From: Sordariomycetes sp. S80-01Y
Taxonomy: Eukaryota > Ascomycota > Sordariomycetes
Length of the DNA stretch: 64,000 nucleotides
Assembly: GCA_037042185.1 (NCBI GenBank)
Contig: JAXQJY010000027.1
Coordinates: forward strand, 992,001-1,056,000
Reading direction: 5' to 3'
The notes under the pieces were generated by a model. The model searched no databases and was not told the DNA's origin. It saw only the letters and a program-made list of their open reading frames with translations. Shown here piece after piece: positions 22,718 to 33,123 of this stretch (positions are counted from its first letter, which is position 1; each line of letters begins with the position of its first letter). Both the position numbers and the translations under genes were made by a program.

Positions 22718-24340
22718 ATGGACTTTCATACTGACACGCGGCCTACAGATGACAAGGACGTGATCTGTAGGGTCTACCTGTCCACGTACAACGCTGATCG
22801 AATCAACCAGGAGATCTTGAACAGCGTGCAGGTACTTGAGCCCATCCCTATCGCCGACTCGGAGCCTCAGGCTTACCGCCAGATCAGGAACTTACTAAGG
22901 AACAGGGAAGTCTCTACCGAAGGATGCATCACTGTACGCTTCAGCAATGCAACTAGGATGGAGCATGGCTTCACATTTGGCTCAGGAGCTCACTGCAATG
23001 TCTGCATCCCCGAGGCATACGTTGCCAATGAACACTTCTCGATCACGTTCTCCGAAGGAAACCGCCTTGTAGTCCGTGACCTTGGAGCCAAAAATGGAAC
23101 CAACGTCCGTGATGGAGAGTATGAGGACTACATCTCAAATTCAATATATGAGATTTGGACGACCGAGGGTGGCCGCAACGTCTGGGTGTCCCCTTACAAA
23201 GGGATTTGGCTGTACGTCATCCCGGCTCCTCAGAGCTTGAGCGAAGAGTGCTACCAACATCGCGTGAGTCAGTTCAAACGAGGCGTTTTTGCCCCAGAAG
23301 ACATTTATCCTGAAGATGGCCTTGAACATTTGGACCTCGTGGGCGAAGGAGGTCAAGCTGTAGCTGAGCGCGTCTCATCCGTTGGCACGGGTGTCATCTA
23401 CGTGATGAAAACAGCAAGAGATTGGGATGACGAGCCGAACAAAGACCATGTAAGGGAAGGGTTCCGGAAAGAGGCTCAATTGATGGCACCTATGCGACAT
23501 GCTAACATTGTACGATTCTTTTATTTCACAGTCAGCCAAGCCCCGTCACTGCTCCTCGAGTGGGTACAAGGGGGGGATTTGCTGCAGTCCGCTCATGCCC
23601 AGAAGCTTGTCGAGTACGAGGCACACCAAGTACTCGAGCAAGGGCTGAGTGCGCTTGCATACATCCACGAGCAGTGCCGAGAGACCATCGCTCACAGAGA
23701 TGTGAAGCCTGAAAACCTCCTGGTAGCCCACCGGGCTGGAGGTAAGATCACCATCAAGCTGGCAGATTTCGGTTGCGCAACGACAACACTGCCCTCCAAT
23801 GACTTCTGCGGCACTGACCGGTACGTTTCTCCTGAAATGTTCCAGGATGATCTCCATTGTGAGAAAGTTGATCTCTGGGCCCTGGGGGTTTCAGTCGCCG
23901 AATTTCTACACAGAATCCCCAATGATACGGAGCATCCCAGCTACCTGACCGACATTCGTGCAATCTCCACCGAGGCCCATGCATCCAAAGATACCAATCC
24001 TATTTGGGCCACGCTCGTCCACATACTTGAGCTGGATCCTGATGATAGATGGTCGGCTCAAGCCTGCCTGGACTTCTTCAAAGCCCATCCCTCCTACAAT
24101 TCGACCCCGCGCGATACTGAAGATGGAGACGACTCTTCGGATCTATCCTCTATTGAGAGTCTGCCAACGCCCCGACGCATGAGGCTCAGAACTAGAGGCC
24201 CAAAGCCTCCGCCGCGAGGCCAAAAGAACGCTAGATTTGGTGCAAAAGCTGAGGTCAAACCGCCTGCCAAGCGTCAGAAGGCAGCTCCGGCAAAGCCCAA
24301 AGCAAATGCGCCTGCCCACGGCGGCGGTAAAAAGAAGTAA
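22718..24340 (+). CDS. FHA-domain serine/threonine protein kinase (Rad53/Cds1-like layout)
   Basis: Single exon, 540 residues, no intron. An FHA-like domain spans about 70-135 (FTFGSGAHCNVCIP, DLGAKNGTNV). A complete kinase domain spans about 203-465: glycine loop VGEGGQAVAE (208-217), catalytic Lys231 in IYVMKTA, HRDVKPEN (326-333), DFG (350-352), activation segment CGTDRYVSPE and VDLWALGVSVAEF. The C-terminal 75 residues are basic, K/P-rich and nuclear-localisation-like. All catalytic residues are present, so activity is expected. In the FHA fold the usual Gly-Arg is Gly-Ser (88-89), and the Ser of SxxH is Ala (103); only NG (126-127) is kept. Phosphothreonine binding may therefore be weak or lost. 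It sits in a gene-poor, AT-richer stretch and resembles lineage-expanded fungal FHA-kinases more than the canonical checkpoint kinase, which is usually longer and intron-bearing. Confidence 0.88.
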   Translation: MDFHTDTRPTDDKDVICRVYLSTYNADRINQEILNSVQVLEPIPIADSEPQAYRQIRNLLRNREVSTEGCITVRFSNATRMEHGFTFGSGAHCNVCIPEAYVANEHFSITFSEGNRLVVRDLGAKNGTNVRDGEYEDYISNSIYEIWTTEGGRNVWVSPYKGIWLYVIPAPQSLSEECYQHRVSQFKRGVFAPEDIYPEDGLEHLDLVGEGGQAVAERVSSVGTGVIYVMKTARDWDDEPNKDHVREGFRKEAQLMAPMRHANIVRFFYFTVSQAPSLLLEWVQGGDLLQSAHAQKLVEYEAHQVLEQGLSALAYIHEQCRETIAHRDVKPENLLVAHRAGGKITIKLADFGCATTTLPSNDFCGTDRYVSPEMFQDDLHCEKVDLWALGVSVAEFLHRIPNDTEHPSYLTDIRAISTEAHASKDTNPIWATLVHILELDPDDRWSAQACLDFFKAHPSYNSTPRDTEDGDDSSDLSSIESLPTPRRMRLRTRGPKPPPRGQKNARFGAKAEVKPPAKRQKAAPAKPKANAPAHGGGKKK

Positions 24341-25344
24341 ATGGCTCTTCTCGGCCTGTCAAGTGACAGCGCCGCGAACTTCTTGTCTGTTTTCCTTTAT
24401 TTGTCTTCTTCCTTTCTCCACGAGACTTCCTTGACGCGTCACAGGCGCTTGAAGTTGTTGGAGGCTTCACTTTCCTTACGTTAGCTCTTTTTAGTGGCTT
24501 CGACGCCAATTTAAATTGACATCCCCAAAGCCATTCTCAGACGTTATGTTGTTTTCAAAATGTGACCATGACTGTGCTAATACTAAGTTACTTCAGCAAA
24601 CTCCTGAATCAATTCTGAACGAGGGTACTACTAGGTGACTGTTCTGTCTAAATTCCAATAAACATCTCCACAGGAGTGCGTGCGGCCATTGCGCGGACCA
24701 AGACACAATCACCTATACTATCATTCTCGAAGCACTCGAGCCCGCCACTCACCTATATCCTCATATTTGCCTATACGCAAATTTGTCCCAGGTTAAGGTG
24801 CACGTTTTCTAAACTGGTCGCCTTTGTGAGTCGGTAGGCAATATACAGAGCAGTGTGGTAGTGCTCAAATATCTCGAAGAGTAGAACGCTTTGACTGGGA
24901 AGAGAAAAGAGTGCGGATTTCGAAGTCCTGTTGCAATATGAACCTTGTGGCTAGGGGAAAGAAAAGGAGTGACCCCTTTCATGAAGGATCCCGACCGTAA
25001 TTGCAGCTTCCGAGACGAGGGACTGCCCAAGGCGCCAAAAACAAGATACTGAACCCCCGAGAGATGTCTAGAGAACGAGCGATCTCGAAGACAGCGAAAT
25101 TGAGCTCATAAAAATAGACCCCCAAGTACATAGCTAGATCGTGGTATCCTAACTGTGACCAAAATTAAACGAACACTGTGTACAGTGCGGCGCATGTAGG
25201 CGACTTTACAGTGTCATTAAAATCTAGAGAACTGTACGCAACTTGCGTATGACGAAGCGGCGCAGCGCGCGTCAACTTCCGCCCAGACCAGGCAACCTGT
25301 CGCAACACCATCACTAATCTCTATCGCCAGTCCACAATGCTGCG
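24341..25344. other. Intergenic: FHA-kinase 3' flank and PFA5 promoter
   Basis: No gene is seen. The sequence is AT-richer than the flanking conserved genes up to about 25230. The PFA5 leader follows. Confidence 0.5.
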
Positions 25345-26664
25345 ATGCCGTCCCAAAGCCAACATCGCGCGGTGACGCGATGGACGGCGCGCATAGTGCC
25401 TCTGTTCATCCTATGCGCCTTCGGCTACGCGGTCTACGCCATCGTACCGTATCTCTGCGGTGCGTCTCAATCTGTTCCCCCCGGCGCAGCCGCAACATGC
25501 TAACTAACATGTCGTATAGTGGACTACCTCTACCGACGTAGGAGCGAACATGCAACGGCGATTGCGCTGATAGTGCTCTTCTTCGTCTGGTTCCTCCTCA
25601 CGATCACGGCATACCTGCGGACGATATACACGACCATGTTCAACCCCGGAATCGTACCGCTCAACGAGCGTCGAAAACAAGCGGAAGCGGATCGCAAAGC
25701 ACTGGGAAAGCGAGAACGGGAAGACGTCGAAGCTCAGGAGGGATGGATGCCGGTCGACCAGAATCCCGACAGCCCCGGCCTGGAAGCTTTCTATAGTAGG
25801 GATGTGTTCGCGTGCGAGCAAGATGGGCGGCCGAAGTGGTGCTCGCTTTGCTGGAACTGGAAACCCGATCGCGCGCATCATTCGAGCGAGTTGGAGAGGT
25901 GTGTACGCAAGATGGATCATCTGTGCCCGTGGGTGGGTGGCATGGTATCCGAGACCTGTACGTTCGATGCGCACACGGCCTTGAGCATTCGCTAACTGTT
26001 GGCAGCGTTCAACTTCTTCATGCAGTTCACATTCCATTGTACCTGCTTCCTCATCATCTGCGTCGGCGCAGCAAGCCATTCAATCCAACTGCAGAGGCAC
26101 GACGGCGGGGCGGATGGTAGGGCGATCGCCGTGCTAGTCCTTTCTGCACTGTTCGCTTTCTTTGCGCTGGGCATGACTGTCACTTCGGGGAAGTATATTT
26201 TCCAGAACATCACTAATATCGACGCGTTGCGATCGAATCAAGAGCATACATTGGCTATCCGAGTCCCGTTAGACACGCCCTCTACCCAGGAGTATTGGAC
26301 TGTCACGTATCCGCTTCCCCGGCCCGAGGGCCTTACGCACGATCATAACGGCAACCCCCTAGCTCCGCGCGACGAAAGTGCTAGGAAAACATTTGCCGTT
26401 GTGCACACACTACCAGGAGAGAATCCATGGGATTTAGGGCCGTGGGGGAACTTCAAGCAGGTGATGGGAAACAACGTCTTTGAATGGCTGCTCCCGATCA
26501 AGCACTCGCCTTGCTGCGATCAGGATAATATGAGGAGCGACTACGAGATGGGGCCACTGGTTGAGGAGTTGCGCGAGCGATACAACCTTCCAAAGTGGAA
26601 TGGGCCTTCAGCAGCCCATGCGAACGGGATAGAAATGAGCAGCAGAGCGACACACCGCGGCTAG
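25345..26664 (+). CDS. PFA5: Palmitoyltransferase Pfa5 (DHHC family)
   Basis: Three exons: 25345-25459, 25520-25957, 26006-26664; 403 residues. Introns are 25460-25519 (GTGCGT, branch CTAAC, TAG) and 25958-26005 (GTACGT, branch CTAAC, CAG). Two N-terminal membrane segments (about 16-37 and 52-75) are followed by the cysteine-rich domain ([21 protein letters not shown]), the active-site block [20 protein letters not shown], and two more membrane segments (about 200-225 and 245-270). This order matches fungal Pfa5, which S-palmitoylates membrane-associated proteins. The third residue of the signature is Leu (DHLC instead of DHHC) while the acyl-accepting Cys is kept; Pfa5 proteins often vary here. 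The ATG at 25345 is used because the one at 25337 meets an early stop. Confidence 0.92.
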
Positions 26665-27599
26665 GAGCTGCTACCGCATTGATCTGCGCGTAGTGCTGTG
26701 GGAAGCCTCTGCGTACATGGCGTTTGGAATTGGCTAGCGAAACGATGGCGGATGTACGGCCGACCAGCGTGAATCCCCCATCACTGTATACTACTTTTAA
26801 TGTCTAAACAAGCATAGTCAGGGCAACCAATGCGCGTTGTCGTTGGGGATGCGCAACCAAAGGCAAGCTTGTTTCCTTCACACGTCGGATTACTGAAGTA
26901 GAACATACATCTCGTGCCGAGTAATGAACGTCCACGACAAATCCCTACCATACATTGTCAGGAAGTGGTACTCACTGCCTAGGACGTGGCTCCTCCAAAA
27001 TAGAACTTAGCTATGAACACGCTCCTTGTCAGCGTCGTCGTTTAACCCTTCACTTCGCAGCGTCTTCGATCGTGAACAGAACACATGTAACATGAGCAAA
27101 ACTCGATCATCGCCAGCTGCAGTCGCTCAAACAATGGTCAAAACCATGATATGTGATCACAGAAAGACAAGACCTCCAAAGAGAAAGAAGACAGAGGATC
27201 CAATGTGCGTCTTGGGAGCTAACAGTCCAGGGTAAGCATGCTCTTGAAGCTGGACGTAACTTCAAGTGCCCTCGCTCTTTTTGGCTGTCCGAGCAACCTG
27301 GACAGACATCGCAATTTTCTGTCACAAGACAATCCCCTTGATGGTTTCTTGCACTCATCTAGAGTACTGAAGATGGATGATGTAGTGCAATCTGGCATCA
27401 GCTACCTTCAAGTTCCAGATGAATGGCGCCGCTGTGACGCGTTGATCAAGGTGGGGCAGGGCGCGTTGACGAACCTCAACCTCGCGTCTTCGACATGATG
27501 ACTCTGACACCGCGTCTGCTCGTCAGTGATAACGTCGCAGAAGCTCCGCAGCCACTGGACCGACGGCTCACCATGTATTATCCTTGAGGCTCCCGCATC
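26665..27599. other. Intergenic between PFA5 and RAD30
   Basis: I see no gene, repeat or RNA element. Short frames at 27026-27500 have no support. Confidence 0.5.
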
Positions 27600-29626
27600 A
27601 TGCCATCCTCACCGCTGCCGGTGGGCGCGTCGTCCCCCCCTCACAGCTCCGGGGTGCGACGGTCCCGGTTCACGTATCGGCAGCTCGCCCAACTCGCAAA
27701 CTTCCAGACGACTAATCCTCTGCGAGTCATTGCGCATATCGACCTTGACGCCTTTTACGCACAATGTGAGATGATCAGGCTTGGCGTCGGCGAGGACAAG
27801 CCTCTCGCAGTCCAGCAATGGTATGCCACGTCTTGAGCATGTTCAACTGTGCAACTATGCAACCACGGCGACTGACAGAACTTAGGCAAGGTCTGATTGC
27901 TATCAACTACGCAGCCCGTGAGGCTGGCATCGGCCGTCACTGCGACGTCAAGGAAGCCAAGAAGTTGTGCCCGGAGCTGATAGCTCAGCACGTCGCAACA
28001 TGGAGAGAGGGCGACGACAAGTGGGCCTATCGCGAAGATGCTGCGGCCAACATTGCAAGGGACAAAGTCTCTTTGGACCCGTACAGGCTACAGTCGCGCA
28101 GGATCTTGGCAAGTATCAAAGAGGCGCTGCCGGCTGACCTCCAGAAGGTGGAGAAGGCAAGCATCGACGAGGTGTTCCTCGACCTCTCTGCGCAAATCCA
28201 CCATAGCCTTCTGGAGCGCTTTCCAGAGCTGTCCAACCCCCCGCCTTACGACGATCCCACGGAGACACTTCCGCCACCTCCTGTGTCAGCCCTAGACTGG
28301 CAAGCAGATGCGCTCATCGATCTGAACGAGGAGGACGAGGCAGCTGACCCCGACTGGGACGACGTGGCCATCCTCATAGGGTCCGAAATTGTGCGGGATG
28401 TTCGAGCGCGCATCCGACAGGAGCTTGGGTACACGTGCTCCGCAGGCATAGCGAGCAACAAGCTCCTCAGCAAGTTGGGCTCTGCTTTCAAGAAGCCTAA
28501 CCGGCAAACGGTGGTCCGCAACCGAGCTGTTGCCCTCTTTCTAGAGGACTTCAAGATCACCAAAATGCGGAACCTCGGCGGCAAGCTCGGCGAGCAGGTG
28601 GTGTCTACCTTTGGATCTGACAGCGTCAAGGATCTCTTGGATGTGCCGCTGGAGCAGCTGAAGCACAAGCTTGGCGATGATACTGGCATCTGGGTGTTCA
28701 ACACGGTCAGAGGAATCGATACCAGCGAAGTCAACTCTAGAACTCAGATCAAGTCGATGCTATCCGCCAAGTCGTTCCGGCCATTCATCAACACTGTTGA
28801 TCAAGCCGTGAAGTGGCTGCGTATCTTTTCCGCTGATATCTATGCGCGCCTTGTTGAGGAAGGAGTTTTGGAGAACAAGCGGCGGCCGCGCACAATCAAT
28901 CTGCATCACCGGAGCGGTGGTCAGACCCATTCACGGCAAAACCCCATTCCACAGAGTAAAACAATAGACCAGGAAGCACTCTTCAACCTGGCCAATGATC
29001 TTCTGCGTCAAATCATAGCCAGCGGTAACGTCTGGCCATGCGCGAACCTCAGCCTCAGCGTAGGCGGATTCGAGGAAGGTATCAAGGGTAACATGGGAAT
29101 AGGTGCGTTCTTGGTCAAGGGTGAAGAAGCAGAGTCTCTACGCTCGGCAACACCAGAGGCTCGATCCAACTCTACTGGTCCAGATCGGCCAAACAAGAAA
29201 CGACGCGTCGATGACAACGGCATTCAACGTTTCTTCTCCAAGCAATCATCCATCGACGATGCTGTTGCGGACGGGCCTGCATCTGTGCATGGCGAATCAT
29301 CTTCGTCTATATATGCTGAGCCAGCTGCTACTGATGACGCCCTGGGAAGGGAAAGGATGCAAGACCCAGATCAAGGCCATGTTCCGGCTGAAGCTCTCCT
29401 CGAATGCGAACGCTGCAAGCAAAAGTTCGACAATGCAGAGGACCTGCAGAGCCACAGCGACTGGCATATGGCCAAAGACCTTCAAGCTTCCGAACGTGTC
29501 AATACCGCATTCGCCGAAAGACCAGCAGTTTCACGCACTTCGAACCGAAAGGGCACGAGTGCAGGCCCGAAAAGGGGCCGAGGCGGCAAATTGGAGCATG
29601 GCCAAAGCAGGCTCAATTTTGGATGA
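27600..29626 (+). CDS. RAD30: DNA polymerase eta (Y-family translesion polymerase)
   Basis: Two exons, 27600-27820 and 27886-29626; intron 27821-27885 (GTATGC...TAG) joins LAVQQW to QGLIAINYAAREAGI. 653 residues. Catalytic metal-binding motifs: HIDLDAFYAQCE (Asp48) and KASIDEVFLDL. The palm, finger and thumb region includes GYTCSAGIASNKLLSKLGSA, a family hallmark, and the little-finger domain ends with NLSLSVGGFEE. The C-terminus carries a UBZ-type zinc finger (CERCKQKF, then HSDWH) for ubiquitinated PCNA. It has a PIP-like box DNGIQRFF with Asp replacing the usual Gln, a basic KKRR before it, and a second short SRLNF at the very end. Function: error-free bypass of UV photoproducts. An acidic insertion (about 235-265, with LNEEDEAADPDWDD) lies in the catalytic core, as in fungal orthologues. 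Confidence 0.95.
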
Positions 29627-31753
29627 ATAAGGGTCATGATGCCTTTGAGCAGAGAACAAGCGATACTGCAAGCAACGGGCCTACCTTGAAGTGCCGAGAG
29701 GTATCTCCGACTCCACTCGAGGACGACGAAGGCTCCGAGGAGGGCGGCGGAGTGAGCGACTGTGAAAGTTGCGTGCAGCGTCTAGCTGCCAGTGTGGTTG
29801 CTTCCAACCAGGGGAAGGCTTCATGTGCAACCTGGACGTGCGCGTCTTCCACCAGGCGAAGGAGCGACTCCAGCGGCGATCACGTCTTGGACAGATTGGT
29901 CAGGAGAATAGCCAAGCGCCCCGAGCAAGCGGTTACGGTGCGGTCCAGGGCTAGACGACCGGTCCTACGGATAGTCTAGTCTTGGCGAAGGTCGGTGAGC
30001 TTTCTTCACCTTCAAAAAGCCCTACGCACTATCGGTCTTGCTGGCGGTGAAGGCACATGTCGGAAACACAACACCACGACAAGAGTCCGCTAGACGCTAT
30101 GGTTCCAGGCCTAACCAAGCGCGAGAGCTTGGCGCAACACTAAATTCACTCAAACGACTGCTATCACGATGGTTGCGTGGTGTTGAGTCGGGATCTGGAT
30201 ATCATGTGCACTCGTCTCGAGTTCTCGCCACTGGTCAGCGGCAGGCTTTGATTGGACAGAACACCCCGTTGGGCATCGCCTGGTTAACCGGTTGGGCTCA
30301 CGGTTTGGCGCCAGGCGTTGATACCCAACAACAAAAGCGGGCCCATACCGAGACAATCTAGGCCCGAGGCGGGTTTGATTTCCACGTCCGGAGTTTACCT
30401 AAAGCTATATGGACTCTTCATTGGTATTGGCAGGGATGCTGTCCTCCCGCCCTCAACGGCCCAGCCCTCGTGTGTTTAGTTAGAGCGGCAGTAGCATAAC
30501 ACAGGACTGGTGACAGCACCACATACACGTGTTTCATTTTAGTCGAGCATGTAGTGCAAACCTTGGATGGGCACGATGATATAACAACATGGCTCTGAAG
30601 CCGTTTGATGGTCACACCGTCGTAACCTCTCTAACGCTTCGTGACGACTATCTATCGTTAGTGCAAGCCAGAAGTAATCCTGTCTCAGCCTCGGTCGGTT
30701 GAAACAGTCTTGGGTACCCAAAGTGCCCTTTGGTTGCCCACAGTCATCTCGGATTCTGATTGAGGCCTGTCGACCATCGTCATTCCCGTCTTATGTGCAC
30801 GCTGGTATCCGCCGCACTGACGTGATCGCCTCCAACTGACAAGGAACGTCCCGGTAGCAAACCTGCCCAACCTCGACATATATGTGCAATGGAAAAGAAG
30901 TTCCCGACTCTCTAGCCGCCAACAGTCAATTCTGCGTGCCCGTTCCGCACGTCGTACCCCGTGCCAACCATCGTTCCAAAGTGCACGTCTATTGGACCCG
31001 ACCTGGCCGCCAGAACGAGCAACACGTTGCAGAGGCGCTGCAACAGATCCAGGCCTCCCACCGTGAGTCGCTCTGGTCAATCGGCCGCCTCGACGACCTT
31101 GCTTAACTGCCGCGCAATCTCGGGGCTGCAGCTTCGCTCGTTCGCAGGAAGGCGAGATATCATCGTATCGTCGTCGACGCCGGGTTGCAGGCTCTGCACG
31201 CTGCAAGCTGCGAACTGCACAAGCGAAGCAGGACGGAAGAGGAAGCACTGTCGTCGGTGTCAGCGACAAGTCGAAGCTGCTGAGCTGTTCGGGTTCAGCA
31301 GGCCAAGGCAGAAGCGGAAGCGGCCCCGTTCTTGACCAGACGACCTCACCTGATTGGCTTCCAGCGCTTCGTGGTGGTCCTTCCCTGCGGCACCTCGAGC
31401 TCCACTAAAAGGCAGGAGCGACGCACCACAAGTTGCGACGGGCTGCACCTGCCACTGGGCTGCAACGGCACTGCTGCACTGAATTTTCGCTGCCTTGCCG
31501 CTTTTCTTGGGCTGACTGAGAAGGTGCACCCATGCTCTTTCCCGCCGACCGCCACTGTCAAGACCCAGCCGAGTGCCTCTCTTCCCTCCCCCTCCCCTCT
31601 TTTGTTCCCACCACCTCTCACCACCACCTCCCCATTTTCGCCTCCCGCCTCACCTCATCCCTCGTCCTCCTCCCCCTTCCTTAATTACCTCTTTACCTCC
31701 TCGCCCTCCTCGTCGCCGACGTTGCCTTTCTACGCCCGAGCAAAACGGTCATC
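29627..31753. other. 2.1 kb intergenic between RAD30 and rfeF
   Basis: No gene is called. A 194-codon minus-strand frame at 30685-31269 is arginine-rich and has no family features, so it is probably non-coding. The last 190 bases are the long rfeF pyrimidine leader, listed separately. Confidence 0.5.
31560..31740 (+). promoter_or_regulatory. Long pyrimidine-rich 5' leader of rfeF
   Basis: About 180 bases are almost entirely C and T, with runs such as CCTCCCCCTCCCCTCTTTTG and CACCACCACCTCCCC, ending about 15 bases before the ATG at 31754. CT-rich leaders mark transcription starts of strongly expressed genes in filamentous fungi. Confidence 0.55.
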
Positions 31754-33123
31754 ATGTCGAGACAACCCCGCAACCAGGGCGCTCCCGTGTCGACGCCTAC
31801 CTCCCGTCAGAACGAGTACTTCGTCCCTCGCGATGGCATCGACCGAGAAGTTATTTCGGCCGACATCTGCCGCTACCTTGGCAACGACGCCTTGGTGCGG
31901 CCAGGTCACTATGAGGTGCGTTGAGCTTGACCCCCGGCGCCAGCCGTTGTGCTTGCGGCAGTAGAGTTGCCACTGCATCCCAGCTGCCGTGTCGCAAACA
32001 CCGGTCGATCTGCGCCTTTGAAGATTACAGCATTTATTAACACTACTCAGGACCCTCAGACTGGTCAAGTCGTCCAGGGCTACTACATCACCGGCTACCG
32101 CAATCTGACAACTGTGAGCCTCCGTCGTCCGATCCGATTCGAGACCCCATTGCTGAGATCGTCTGCAGGCCATGATCCAAGACTTGAAAGCCGACTCTGC
32201 GCGCTGGGACAATGAGCGCCGCGCGCAGACGTCGCGCACCAACGCTGGAGGTAGCTTCTCCTCAAGAAAAGCCTCCGGCATACCTGCCAGATCTTCGTCT
32301 AACTCACCGATAGTGCAATATCGCATGTCCGAGACACATCAGTCCCGACAGCACCATGGGCCTACAGAAGGCCCCTACCAGCAGGATCCTTACTCCCGTG
32401 ACCCTGGATTTGACGGCCCGAGATACCCCGGATCAGGAGCGCCTGGATATACCGGCGCTGTCGGCTACCAACAGCAGCAGCAGCCCTCTTACCCTCCCCC
32501 TAGTGGCGGAGGCTATGGTGGCTACCAGCAACCTCCTGCCCAGTCACCTCAGCCGGACCCTAGATACGGTAATTCCTACGGACAGGCCCCCTCATCATCC
32601 AGCGGATTTCCCCAGGATAACCAGCCATCTTATGTCCACACCGGAGCACACATGGGATCTCGCGGGTTTTCAAACGACCCCTATAGCAACCGGATGCCCA
32701 CTTCTGCTGCTCCTCAGCAGCCCATCTATGCTTCGGCCCCTCCACCTCAGCCTTCGTATCCTGCTGCTACTTCTCCTTACCAATATTCAGGTCAAGCACC
32801 TCCCACAGCGGGTGCGCCGTCTTACCAGTCGATGCACCCCTCGGACTCCGCGTACGGTCGAGGTAAGTAGCCAGGAGCTACGGTTCTCCCCGTCAGCATT
32901 CACATCAGACTCTAATCCGTTAGCATCACCAGCAGGAACAGGTCAGCAGCCCTCCGGGTTTGCACCTCAGGTGCAACAGTATGGAGATACCCCCAACCCT
33001 CGCGCTTCCGTTCCCCCTCAGTCAGCCCCTGTGTCGTCAAGCAGTTCAAGCAAGCGACGTAGTGACCGGGATGACGACAGGCACACCCCGAGCGATCGGC
33101 ATTCCCGTCAAGCGCGACGGTAG
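31754..33123 (+). CDS. rfeF: RfeF-type putative transcription factor / Gln-Pro-rich nuclear protein
   Basis: Five exons: 31754-31915, 32051-32113, 32169-32250, 32314-32862, 32924-33123; 351 residues. Introns are 135, 55, 63 and 61 nt with GTGCGT, GTGAGC, GTAGCT and GTAAGT donors. The conserved N-terminus reads DGIDREVISADICRYLGNDA, then DPQTGQVVQGYYITGYRNLTT, then AMIQDLKADSARWDNERR; this block is shared by the fungal family annotated RfeF. From about residue 110 the protein is low in complexity and rich in Q, P, Y, G and S. It ends with an SR-like basic stretch (SSSSSKRRSDRDDDR). The molecular role is not well established; annotation as a transcription factor is by family name. Intron 3 (32251-32313) is a multiple of three without a stop, so its retention would add 21 codons (SSRKASGIPARSSSNSP) and may be real alternative splicing. 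Confidence 0.82.

Noticed and set aside
30685-31269. 194-codon minus-strand frame upstream of rfeF
   Set aside because: Arginine-rich, no domain, lies in the rfeF promoter; composition fits chance in GC-rich DNA.
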